From Lucifuga dentata (Eukaryota > Chordata > Actinopteri > Ophidiiformes > Bythitidae): a stretch of DNA of 64,000 bases. The stretch covers positions 1 to 64,000 of the forward strand of contig VXCM01000784.1 of the NCBI GenBank assembly GCA_014773175.1. Direction: 5' to 3'. Positions 47,421 through 58,554 of the stretch are shown piece after piece (positions within the stretch are counted from its first letter, which is position 1; every line of letters begins with the position of its first letter). Position numbers and translations under genes: made by a program. The notes below the pieces were generated by a model. It saw nothing but the letters and a program-made list of their open reading frames with translations, did not search any database and was not told the origin of the DNA.

Positions 47421-48080
47421 TATAAACTTATCAGCCACAAAATTAAAACCACCTTCCTAATATTGTGTAGATCCCCCTCGTGCCACCAAAACAGTTTTGA
47501 CCTGTTGAGGCATGGACTCCACAAGACCTCTGAAGGTGTCCTGTGGTATCTGGCACCAAGACATTAGCAGCAGATCCAGTGTGTTAAGTCCTGTAAGTTT
47601 CGAGGTGGGGCCTTCATGGATTGGACTTGTTTTTCCAGCACATCCCAGAGATGCTCAATTGGATGCTCAAATTCATTTTTTCACAATTTGTGCTCCAGTA
47701 GCTCTTCTGTGGGGCTAGCCTTCACTCCCCACGTGCATCAATGAGCCTTGGGCACCCATGACCCTATCGCTGGTTCACCGGTTGTCCTTCCTTGGACCAT
47801 TTGTGGTAGGTGCTGACCCCTGCATACTGGGAAAACCCCACAAGACCTGCCGTTTTGGAGATGCTCTGGTCCAATCGTCTAGCTATCACAAGTTGGCCCT
47901 TGTCAAAGTTGCTCAGATCCTTACGCTGCCCATTTTTCCTGCTTCCAACACATCAACTTCAAGAACTGACTGTTGACTTGCTGCCAAATATATCCCACCC
48001 CTTGACAGATGCCATTGTAACCAGATGATCCATGTTATTCACTTCACCTGTCAGTGGTTTTAATGTTGTTGATCGCTGTA
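47421..48080 (-). mobile_element. Internally deleted Tc1/mariner transposon
   Basis: Both termini are recognisable inverted repeats: the left carries ATCAGCCACAAAATTAAAAC, and the right, on the minus strand, ATCAACAACATTAAAACCAC. On the minus strand near 47925-47880 the transposase N-terminus reads [11 protein letters not shown] and then [16 protein letters not shown] (paired-like helix-turn-helix). A one-base shift follows its ATG (complement of 47931-47933), and an in-frame stop comes after [12 protein letters not shown]. The other coding end, near 47655-47580, reads IEHLWDVLEKQVQSMKAPP, the conserved C-terminus beyond the last catalytic acidic residue. The middle, including the catalytic region, is missing: the element spans about 660 bp against roughly 1.2 kb or more for intact relatives. 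It is non-autonomous and dead. Confidence 0.92.
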
Positions 48081-49485
48081 TGTGTCAGCATGTCTTAATA
48101 CCTGTACAGATTCCCTGATCACATGGTCCACATAGGAGAAAATGTGCCTTTTAATGTGAGATAAACTGAAGTGCATGAGAAAGGAAGGCATTCCTTTCCA
48201 GCATGAGGAATGAGTTGAAAGAAAAGTTGCTCATTAATTGGTGGTACATCATGCTGCTCCCAGTGTTGGTTTTCTCTCTACATTTGCCTGTTCAGATTGA
48301 ACATATCTTGGATCAGGTCTATCCAACTTTCCTTTACATATATGGCCCAACTGTCTTTGGGTCAGATATAGTTGTTATAGTAGTAAAGGAAATGGGCACC
48401 CATACAGTTTGTATGCAATCAGAGGTGGTGTCAGGCATTTTGTCAATAATGCCTCTTCTTTGACTTAACCACAACTAACGTATATCACAACAGATGAATC
48501 TGGAAAGAGTAAGAGCAATCAATCAAGACGGCACTATTGTTGCCAGTGTGAACTATGATAGTAGCTGCAAGTCACTTGGCTCGTGGTAAAAAGACTTAAA
48601 AATTGTCTTTTGTTTGCAAATGCTGCTATGTGCTTTTTTTTGGGGGGGGGAGCATATTTTGTGTCTACCTCCTTTCCGTGACACATAACTTTATATAGAA
48701 CGATGTAGAATTACACCCATGAGAAGCACAATTCAAACTGTCTGTCTTTGCTTTGTTTTTCTAGTCCCTTGTCAGTTCTTCAGACCATGTGACAGACTTT
48801 CTTGGTCTTTGCCTCTTTATGCAGGCTAGTTTTGCTTGGCTGACACTATTCTGATTTATTAGAGGGAAGCAGTGGTGTCATAGCAACATGTCTTTGTAGA
48901 TCTGTAGTAAATATACAGCACTCATGTCCTGGACTGTAAAATAAATTAATAAATACATGTACAAGTAAATTTATGTATTTATTTATTTAAATAAGTAAAA
49001 AATATAAATAAATGTATTTATTTAAATAAATAGATAGAATAAATATTAACACACAACTTTAACAGTGTTTACATCACCTAAAAAGGTGATGTAGTTAGAC
49101 CCCTGTATACCAAGGAAAGCAGAGGCACATTCAATTACAATCTGGTACAGTGGGTTTGCGTGGACAATGCTTGACAAAGACATATACTTAAAAAAAAAAA
49201 AAAAAAANAAAAAAAAAAAAAAAAAAGTAATAACCATTCCAGTTTGTGTAGGACACAGGGCCACAAGTGTTTTGTAAGTAGTATTTATTTCATAATGGCT
49301 CCAAGGTTGTTGGAAAGTGAGAGCAAAGTTGCCTTGTTGCTGTTCATGTTCCTATGTTTGGCCTCAGCAGGCTCCTGCTTTAAAGCTGCTTGGCTGTCCA
49401 AACCGAGAACAATAAAGGCTGACTAAAGAAAACACATATACTAGATAACATAGATAACATTCCTTCCATTTTTCTTACTATCCAG
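48081..49485. other. Noncoding DNA with AT-rich island and poly(A) gap
   Basis: A strongly AT-rich block of TTTATTTA/AAATAAAT words lies at 48940-49045, and a poly(A) run with an N at 49208 at 49190-49226. A short 10-bp hairpin (TACATCACCT) lies at 49071-49094. No gene recognised. Confidence 0.5.
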
Positions 49486-49716
49486 TTTGTACTATGAACT
49501 TCTTCCTCTTGTATGCAAAGAAAACCAGGAGATGAATGTAGGTGAAGAAGGAGCAGAAGAGAAGAAACAAAAGAGGGGAACCAAATGTGCAGGAGGAGGA
49601 TGTCAACAGGAGGAGTGGCAATGGAGCAGGAAAGAGGTACATGAGGGAAAGAGAGAGAGCCAAAGAGTGGAGAGGAGAGGATTGGCACTGACTGGGCTGA
49701 AGGGCATAAAGAAAAG
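49486..49716 (+). CDS. Candidate 231-nt internal exon, gene unknown
   Basis: A strong acceptor (TTCCATTTTTCTTACTATCCAG) ends at 49485, and a donor (AAAAG/GTAAAG) follows 49716. One frame is open through all 231 bases: one leading base, 76 codons and two trailing bases, so both flanking introns would be phase 2. The peptide contains YYELLPLVCKENQEMNVGEE, then a glutamate- and lysine-rich stretch with CAGGGCQQEEWQW. The bias is partly due to a purine-rich strand, which also keeps stops rare, so the open frame is weaker evidence than its length suggests. No family recognised. Confidence 0.3.
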
Positions 49717-50089
49717 GTAAAGTATGATTTAGTATGCTGCTCACAAATAGCTATGAGTGTGTGTGTCTCTGTGTGTGAAAGCGAGACAGGGTAAGTACAA
49801 ATGCTGTATGTGTCACCGTGTTTCAGTGTTTGTGTATATGTTTTAATATGTACTATGTATGTAGAGACATGCACTTTGTTATCACATTGTGTATATTTAT
49901 GCATGTTTGTGCCTCGTGCATATACATTCACCTCTTCTCATTCATGTATATTTTATCATGAGTATATGCGCGTGTACATTTTGCATGAGTGTGCAGTTTG
50001 CATTCTTATTCAATTTTATACATGCAAAGGTGTGTTGACAGTGTGTTAACATACCACTGGCTGCCTTTACAGCCGATTAATAGGACAAG

Positions 50090-50236
50090 ATGTCTGACCT
50101 TAATATTCTAGACTGGCCTTCAACGACAGGGAAAAAAGGGAAGGCAAAGAACTCTTCATCTGTCTCCCCCTTGGTGTGCACCAATCCTGAGTTATCCCAT
50201 CCTATGACCCATGATCTGCTAGGGGATCAGGCTTAA
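50090..50236 (+). CDS. Short ORF behind an acceptor-like site, doubtful
   Basis: ATG at 50090 opens a 48-codon frame reading MSDLNILDWPSTTGKKGKAK, then SSSVSPLVCTNPELSHPMTH, to a TAA at 50234-50236. An acceptor-like GGCTGCCTTTACAG ends at 50072. The composition is protein-like and not repetitive, but the length is within chance expectation. No family recognised. Confidence 0.15.
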   Translation: MSDLNILDWPSTTGKKGKAKNSSSVSPLVCTNPELSHPMTHDLLGDQA

Positions 50237-50568
50237 AGGGCCACTGCTGAGTAATTTCCCTGTCTCTCTCCGCCCGTCTCTGCACATACCATTTCTCAAA
50301 CCACACACAGTTCTTTCCTTTACTGAGCCATGGGAGCATATGCAAGGAAGAGATCATATGTATCTGTTTTCATTCTCTGTGTGTGGGTCAAACTTAAATG
50401 CTGCGAAAGAAGCCAGTAAGTTGGTAGAGGTGCATATGATGCAGCAGTGCCTTGCTCTGTTGGGACACAGACCTACAGCTGAATGGATATATGCACACAA
50501 ATTATGTATTCACATTTCAATCTGAGATCCTAGATCAAAGAGAAAGACAGAAAAACTGATAAAGACAG

Positions 50569-50695
50569 AACTTGTGGTCTCTTGCATTATGCAGTATTAA
50601 AAAAAAAAAGTAATCTAATGTATCTCAGAGANAACTTGTGGTCTCTTGCATTATGCAGTATTAAAAAAAAAAAGTAATCTAATGTATCTCAGAGA
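50569..50695. other. Assembly artefact: 63-base segment duplicated around a single N
   Basis: 50569-50631 and 50633-50695 are identical, with an N at 50632. Confidence 0.87.
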
Positions 50696-52073
50696 CTTTA
50701 ATAACACTGAGCGAAATACATAGATGGAGAGCAATAACAATGGAGAGACAAAGAATGATAGGCAGAAACACACATTGTAGAATAATTTATATTGATAGAA
50801 TTGGTGGAATATTTATAGTGGTAGGATACTTTCATACACATCCCGTGACATTTAAAATGAACATGCCTCACACATCAGATATTCTCTGATATCTTCATGC
50901 TTCTAATGTCAACAAGTGACCTGATGACCTCACAAGCTATAACTTGGCCATTTATGACCCTCTCTTTATTCTCTCTCTTCTACCAGTTTCATACAGGCTA
51001 GGCTGGGATAATTACTCATCTGTGAATGTGCCAGATTAGCTGACCCCATAAAACAATATAAGTGTCACAGAGTGCTGGGAAAAGAATTAGACTCTTCAAA
51101 TGAGTTTTTATTTTAGGTTACATCCATTAGTAATGAAGTGACTTGTATGTCATTAGTGAGTGTGACTCTGCCAAGTCATGAGGTCATGCTGAGGTCAGGT
51201 CTAATTAGGTGGAGGAAGGGAGGGATATTGATGTCAAGAGTCAGTCTGAGGACAAATCAGTAATAACAATATTAACAGAGAAAGAGACAAAAAAAAAATG
51301 GAAGGAGAGATGGGTGTTACATCAAACACACTGACGAATCTTTGTTTTCCTTGAGTTCTAGAGGTCAGATAATAGTGAAGGGTGACTATGGCAAAGTGCT
51401 AATGTCAACCTACATAAAATATAATGAATTGTGGGGTCACAACCAAATGAAAATTCTGGCAGTTTCACATGTATGCTGCATGTACCATTTCATGATGAAA
51501 TGAAATGATAACACACGTTCATACTTGTTCTTTTATCACAGCAAGTGCTGTCTAATAGGTATTGATAGCCTTAAGCCATACTGAATCACTTTGCATGCAC
51601 ACACAATTAGAACTTGCTGCAATTTAATAGCATGCTTTATAAGTTTACACAAACATTTTGATGTTAAGCCTTCTTTAATGTATTCAGTGAAATGAGAATT
51701 TCTCTTCAATAACGTTCCTACAGGAATTATTATTTCTTTATCATAAACCTATTTCTATTATTTCTTTCATCATAAACCATTATCTGTAATGAATGAAAGT
51801 ATAAGTGTTATCTATAGTGTGAGCTATGCCAGCTGCTGGTATGACAGACAGTAATGTTTAGTACTGTACAACTGAGTGCAGGCTGCCAAAACAATGAGCA
51901 CTGAGAATATTTAATCTTTCAATAAAATGGCAAGTCTCTGCAGTATCCTGTAGTATCTGCAGTATCCAGGATCACAACCATGACAGTTGTTAGAGAAAAG
52001 TTAAATCTTAATTATTTCTTATAATATATATGTGTTCTCTTTGTCCTCTGACTCTCATGCCTTCCACCCATAG
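50696..52073. other. Unassigned noncoding DNA
   Basis: Unique AT-rich sequence; no gene recognised. Confidence 0.5.
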
Positions 52074-52143
52074 ACATGCAGTCTCCAAGTATTGCCTTGA
52101 AGGGCTCAGTGGCATGAACTGTTTAGTTTCAAGATGTACCTTG
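52074..52143 (+). CDS. Candidate 70-nt internal exon, gene unknown
   Basis: A strong acceptor (CTCTCATGCCTTCCACCCATAG) ends at 52073, and a consensus donor (CTTG/GTAAGT) follows 52143. Only one frame is open: one leading base, then HAVSKYCLEGLSGMNCLVSR and CTL, ending on a codon boundary. The incoming phase (2) is the one left by the candidate exon at 49486-49716, so the two could be spliced together. Short length makes chance openness likely; it may be a noncoding exon. Confidence 0.28.
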
Positions 52144-53241
52144 GTAAGTTTAAATAATAATAAACTATTAGCAGCTCCCAAATGACATCCTTGAATGGGT
52201 ACTTAAACTCTCTGATTCTTTGTCTTATCGAAGTGTGTGCGTGGGTGTGCATGTGCATCTGTGTTATTTGGCCACACAATGCCTAATAAGCACCTAAGAG
52301 CATGGTGTACTGTGGTCAGAGTGACACTAGCCTGACTCAGCTTCAATAGTCAAATTTCAGCTCATAACGGTCTCTTCTTTACACACACAAATACACAACA
52401 AATAAATAAACTCAAGCAGACAAAATACACTCTGAAAGAGGAAAAGCCCTTTTCCTTAACAGAAAAATACACAGTACTATCATTCACATCTCAGTTTGAA
52501 TGACACATAACTATTGTTTCTTTTCAGTAATAAACAAGAGAGAAAATGATAACACATTCATAAATTAAGCCCGAAGTCTTGACTTTGCTCCAAAATATCA
52601 GACAGGAACTTGACTGGTTAAAAAGCCTGTTAGCTTCTCTAACTTTACACATACATGTGTACAGAAACAGACGATAAGGAATTTTACTATTCTCTCCAAA
52701 TTCACAAGAACTGTTGTTCCTTTGCACTCTCTATAATTGGAATTTCTGCTAAAAGTTTGGTTCCCTTTTCAAAACTTACAAAGAATGTCCTGGTAACTAT
52801 TCGGTTAAAAAGAACAGACACTAGCGTTTTGTGAGAAACTAATTCTGTCTTCTGCTGTTACTTCATAATGAATAGCTGAAAGTATCTGTAGCACTACTGC
52901 AGCAGAAATATGGCTTAAGTGCATGAAACTAAGCTTGTATACCTGCTATCAATGTGAGCATGAAATAAAAACAGGTTTGTCCTATGGAGAGAGAAGATGA
53001 CTGCATAATGAAGACAGAAGTGGCTGTCTAAGGTAGATGTCTAAGAAGACAATATAGGACCATTACTCAGTGTGGTGATGGTAAAATTGGAGACCCCATG
53101 GGGAGAGGGGGGAGAGAAGTTAAGGGATTTAAGGGAATAGCATGTACGGGCTTAGGGATGGATGGAGAATTGGCAATTGGGGTGATAGGATGTGAAGAAA
53201 AGCTTCTCTATAGTGGCTCTGTTTGGGGCCACAGGGCTGAT

Positions 53242-53283
<42 letters not shown>

Positions 53284-54253
53284 TGAGAGAGATGTAGTTA
53301 CAGGTTAGTGGAAAATTCTCAGTGGTTCAATTACACAGTCTTGTATAACCTGAGGGGATTGGTTGATGGGTCTATTAGCTCATGGTCAAGGTACCAATGC
53401 TGCCAATGGGACCTATAAACACACTTAAACACAATGCTTAGCCACATACACTCACAAAGATGTCCACACTCACACAAACAGAACAGACACAAAATCATGC
53501 ACATACAGTGCTTACAGTAGATGCACAATGGGACACACATGCAATATTTCTTCAGAAAGTCAGTTCTTGATGCTGGATGATAATATAAAGTGCTGATTTG
53601 AATACACACTGTTTAATGCTGCTGACATGAAGCATTTGTAGAGAAATAAATTTAAACATAAATTTGATTGAGAAAATAAAATCAGTAAGATCTAGAAGGA
53701 GACACATTAAAGTGCATACCTCCTTCAAGGTCTGGAAAACACAGTTACAGGCAATAAAAACAAGTTAGTAAACTGCAACTTTACACATAATCAAGAGCAC
53801 CATTCCTGCTAAAGTATAATCTTGAGGTCAACATAACACACACCTTAATTTTGGAGCCAACTCGATCAGGCAACATGAGCAATCAGGTGGGTTTGAAACA
53901 AATCTCTTGCAAACTCTATTAGTGGAAAATTGATAGATAAAGTTGAAAATGTATTCATTCCTAATCTAAAAACAATCAATTTGGATTCACAAATGCTGCA
54001 TTCACATGTTGACGGTAGAAAAACAGTCTTACCTTCTTTATAGCAGAATCCATGTCAACTACAGCAGTAGATAGCAGATGGCGGACGGCAATGCTAGATG
54101 CAGAAACATTGCCATAATAATTTGGCAGGATATAATTCAGTATTGGAGGATGCAACAGAATTTTGTATAATGTCATACTGAAACAAAGCTCTGGCCGTTT
54201 TATATGCTTGTTTAAAGAGCCAACAAGAAAAGCAGGTATTCAGTTTTCTTCAG
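52144..54253. other. Noncoding DNA with a (TG)n tract
   Basis: (TG)n at 53247-53281. Otherwise unique; no gene recognised. Confidence 0.55.
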
Positions 54254-54511
54254 CCAATTCAAGACCTAAGGAGAGATGAAAAGAGATTCAGGGGATATTT
54301 CAGACTTTTGACAACTAAGTTTGATTACCTGCTTGATTTAATTTGTCATAAAGTTGTAAAGACACATCTCACTAGAGAGCCATTAAGCCCCCAGGAGAGA
54401 CTGGAGACCATATGTCTCTCACTATCCATCTTTGACCCAAGAATAGATCAACATATGGTTTTCTGTTGCAGCTGTGGCAAGAGGAAAAAGTTGGAAAACT
54501 TTAACTTTTGA
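54254..54511 (+). pseudogene. PIF/Harbinger transposase fragment (HARBI1-like)
   Basis: The frame reads LRRDEKRFRGYFRLLTTKFD, YLLDLICHKVVKTHLTREPL and SPQERLETICLSLSI. This is the N-terminal block of PIF/Harbinger nucleases: L-R-x-D-x-x-R-F-x-x-Y-F-R-[ML]-x(3)-[QK]-F-D-x-L-L, then I-x-P-x-E-R-L-x-x-x-L-[RS]. Similarity stops near 54430, before the DDE catalytic residues. After that the frame runs on to TGA at 54509-54511 without recognisable homology, so the copy is truncated. Intact family members are about 350-400 residues. It is not a host gene. Terminal inverted repeats were not located. Confidence 0.82.
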
Positions 54512-55070
54512 TGGCAAGTTCCATCTGGGTCTGCAGTGTTTAGCTCTCAAAGCCAGCAGTGGCAGTTTTCTGTCATCCTCTCATTGAAAAGAATAGAACA
54601 TCCGGTTTTCCATCTACCACACACCATCAACACATGAATCCAGTATAAGGTAATGATGACAGGACTTTGACATGATTTTCTTTAGGAAAAAAAAAAAAAN
54701 AGAAAAAAAAAAAAAGACAACCAGTGCAAATTAATTTGGATGCAGATGATCAGCTCATTCTGTCTCAACTGTGACTCTCTCCTGGCAATCCATAATTCTC
54801 TCAAATATATCAAAAGGATAACATTTGCAAAGATTCCAACTGATTCAAACAGATCTCATATTTGGAGAGAGTGAGCACAGCAAGGTTACTGTATTGATAG
54901 CTTTGCCTACAAAAAGACGTCTTTGCAAAAATTCTGAATAATTATAATAATGGAGTCAATTCAATATCAGTTTTAAAAATGAAATGTGACTTTGAGAGTT
55001 CATTCAGCAACTAGAGAATAAAGTTTCTGCCTCAACAAAATCAATCATGTATCTAAAACTGATTCATCAG

Positions 55071-55072
<2 letters not shown>
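54512..55072. other. Unassigned noncoding DNA with poly(A) gap
   Basis: A poly(A) run with an N at 54700. No gene recognised. Confidence 0.5.

Positions 55073-55118
<46 letters not shown>
55073..55118. repeat. (TG)n microsatellite
   Basis: About 46 bases of TG repeat. Confidence 0.95.
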
Positions 55119-55120
<2 letters not shown>

Positions 55121-55633
55121 AACAGTAATATATTGTACAAAAACAATCAATTTGGATCCATTTTTTGCAAAACCTTTGTGATATATCAATGTGCATAAAT
55201 GCAGGCCAACTGTATAAATGTGTCGTAACTCTACTCTTGTTTGTGCTGTTGGGAGGTGAAAAGCAATAACTTCAAGGTTAGAAAATGAGAGATGTATGTT
55301 ATGAAGAATGAGCTCACCAGTGAATTTAATTAGTGCTGAGTTTGTGCAGATTTGCACAGAGCTGTCCTTCTAACAGGAGAAAAATATAATCCTCATTTGC
55401 ACCAGAAAGACATCTTTCTTGCATATTTATTCACATACATTTCTCTCCCAGTATAAAATGAAGACACATTATGCAGTCATGCATTTTTTGACGTCATGTG
55501 CTGAGTTTTTATTGTGTTGGAAAGTGCTGTCACTGCAAGACAGGCTTTTCCTACTGTGATTCTCACTCCACACGTCTGGATTAATACTGGGGGAGTTACA
55601 AATGACTTTCCAAATACGCTCCTCAAAGAGTAG

Positions 55634-55634
<1 letters not shown>

Positions 55635-55676
<42 letters not shown>
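55635..55676. repeat. (TG)n microsatellite
   Basis: About 42 bases of TG repeat. Confidence 0.95.
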
Positions 55677-55677
<1 letters not shown>

Positions 55678-56010
55678 ATGTATGTGTGTGTATGCTTCTA
55701 ATTTACAATGTAATCTAATTTTTATGTTGTGTCTACAATTTATATTATCTATTTCTGCTATACTTTCTTTGTAGAAATATTATAATTAGTTTTGAGCTAA
55801 GTGATTCAAGAGGTACCCAAGTGTCTATGAGTTGTACAAACAATGTGCCTGCACAAAAATCTGTTGTCACCATGGCTTCTAGCCATAATTGTTGCTTTTA
55901 ACGAGTCTGGTACCTAACTAGAGATCTTTACTCTAAAAGTTTGGACTTGATCCGAAACAGACCAGTATAAAACCTACCAAAAGTCGATGGGCATAAATTA
56001 ATTTTCCAAA

Positions 56011-56070
56011 CAAAAAAAAAAAAAAAAAAAANAAAAAAAAAAAAAAAAAAAGAAAAGAAAGAAAAGAAAC
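56011..56070. other. Poly(A) tract with single-N gap and (AAAG)n edge
   Basis: A runs flank the N at 56032, followed by AAAG repeats. Confidence 0.9.
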
Positions 56071-57179
56071 CCACCCAGAAAGGCACTCAAGGACAGTCTG
56101 AACCAATCTAAACAGACCTGAGGATAATGACATCTTACCCAAAATGAGTTTAACATGAATGAACCCCAAAAAAAAGAGAGAACACCAACATGGGCAGCAA
56201 CATGATGTACCACCAGTTAATGAGCAGCATGGTCAAAAAGAACAGCAATAGTATGTCCTCCAAGTCCATTTAAAGTCAGTTTCTCCTGCTGTGATAATGA
56301 TGCACCATATAATCAAAGCTGATAGGGAGTCTACTTGGGTATAAGACATATTGACGCACAGACCTGAGACCTGTGGCAATAGCCTACTTCACCCAATTGG
56401 GCTGAATAAACTATGAACCAGGCACAACTCAGTTTCTGCTTCAGGCCATAGCAACCATGAAGACCTCGACACCAAACATCTCACCTGATCAGGTCAGAAC
56501 TTATCAATCAATGCTTGTTTCTCGCAACTATGGCCTCTGGATACATTAACATAATAGTAGAATTTAGAAAAGAAGAGAAATAGTCAAGTACAACTACCTC
56601 AACATTAACTACAGTACTTCAGTAAATGTGCTTAGTTACTTCTCCCTTTCAATCTGTCACATAGATGCCAAAAAATAGTTGTATTTATGGTAATTCAAGT
56701 GACTTTCATAGATGACCTCAACTTCTTCATAACTGCCTGCTCTATTAAACAGAGCAATATTTGAATGTCTTATTCAGATTACTTGATAACAAGCCTTTCA
56801 TTGAGTTGGTATAATGTTTCTCCATGATAGGTTGCTTTATAAACTTAGTCTTGAAAATGCATTGTGTCTGTTCAATCATTTCTAGTAACTACAGCCTCTG
56901 GCATGCAGAGGCATTCACACTGCAGCCTTTGTCACATCATTTATTTGTTAGTCATAGTCAAACTGGCTTTCTCTTCATGTTATCTTAACTAACATCTTGA
57001 CTAGTCCTCAAATGGGTTTTTATGAACTTTATAGTAAACTGTATTGCTCCTGACTTTTTGGATAAACTTGTTGTATTTTTGGGTTGTATTTAGTTGTTTA
57101 TCCTTTTATTTCATATTCAGCTGCCTAAGAATCAATAACCCTGTGGGCTTACAAAAGCCTTCCTCTTAAGCAACAGCAT
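56071..57179. other. Unassigned noncoding DNA
   Basis: Unique sequence; no gene recognised. Confidence 0.5.
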
Positions 57180-57829
57180 TCACATGAGGTTGCTTCTTCT
57201 TTCAACTTCTTCCCCTCCTCTCATCTCTCCCTCTTCTCTCTGTCATGTTCCTCTCACTTCTTCTCTTTCTCCTCCACTTAAGCCCTCCCCTTCACCATCT
57301 CATGCTCTTCACTGCCTGTTTTAGCTGCCTAATATTTCTGTATCCTTACATTTTTCCACCTGTAGCATTCATCCTTCCTGCCCTTACATGACCTTCTCTT
57401 TTTCATATTCATTGCTTTCTTGGGCACCCTTCCTCTATTCGTTTTTTTTTTTTTTTTTTTTTATGATTCTCCATCACTGTCTCTTTCCTTTTCTGGCTCA
57501 ACATCTCCTCCTTCTCCTCCATCTCTGCGTTGCTCCTCTTTTCCCTTTTTTTTTGCTGCATACAAGGCCCTTCAACTTCAGCAGTTTGTCTCCCTTTATC
57601 CCTTACTTGTGCAAGTTGTTCTTTCTCTTAACTTTCCTCCTTGTCTCCTCTTCCCCTTTCCTTCTTTCCTTTTTGTTCTTTTCCTTGTCTTTCTCTTCCT
57701 TGTCTTTCTCTTTTTGTTCTATCTGTGTGCCCTGATCCTCTTCTGGTTTCTAATTAGAGCCCTGCCAAGTGACCAGCTTGAGAAGAGAAGAGAAGAGAAG
57801 AGAAGAGAAGAGAAGAGAAGAGAAGAGAA
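57180..57829. repeat. Pyrimidine-rich tract switching to (AGAAG)n
   Basis: About 550 bases of plus-strand sequence are dominated by CT/TTCC words, including a T run at 57441-57462. They are followed at 57778-57829 by about ten perfect AGAAG units. Open frames across it are composition-driven. Confidence 0.85.
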
Positions 57830-58506
57830 TGTTGACTTTATAACTAGGTAGTATCATGTAAAGGTTGAAAACATAATCTGATTGTAAGTTTTCAGATTTT
57901 ATTAGGTATGTTTGAAATGGAATAATTATTTGTATTTATAAAATAATTGAGTTTTGTTTCACAAATGTGTTAATGAGCTTTCATGCACAACTCTTATTAA
58001 ATCATTTAGTGGCAAAAAATGCTGACCTTACCTAAACATTTATACATACACTTACCCACACATACATAGACACACATGCAAACCAAATACATCTAAGTAT
58101 GCTTGGTGTGTCAAGAGCATGTGACAACATGTGACTTCAGTGGTTTCCATTAAGAGGTGATAAGATTGGAAATGAATATGGCTTCATTTTATTTTCACAA
58201 GTACACAACTGTACTTTGATTTGCATGCACCTGCTCTCTGTTCTCACAAAAGTCTAGGTTAGACAAGCCATGTATGATGGTTTTAAATTGGTTTCATGAG
58301 CTAAATAAACAAGCATGGACAACACCGCATCATATTCACATACACACTTGTACACTGTTGGGCACACACATACATATACCATGCAGAAAACAGTCTGTAT
58401 GTAAATTAGCGCTGTGTCAAAGGCCAAAATGATTTTAAAATGAGGCTTTTCACTGCAGCAATTTGAAAGTCAGAGCAGCAGTAAACATTATATTTATGAA
58501 TGTGTG

Positions 58507-58554
<48 letters not shown>

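Noticed and set aside
47512..48028. Plus-strand open frames of 68-72 codons
   Set aside because: They are antisense shadows of the Tc1 transposase.
49380..49931. 183-codon minus-strand ORF
   Set aside because: Antisense to a purine-rich stretch, giving Ser/Leu/Pro-rich nonsense; composition explains its openness.
57388..57851. Phe/Leu/Ser-rich open frames of 115 and 143 codons
   Set aside because: Translation of a pyrimidine-rich tract and (AGAAG)n.
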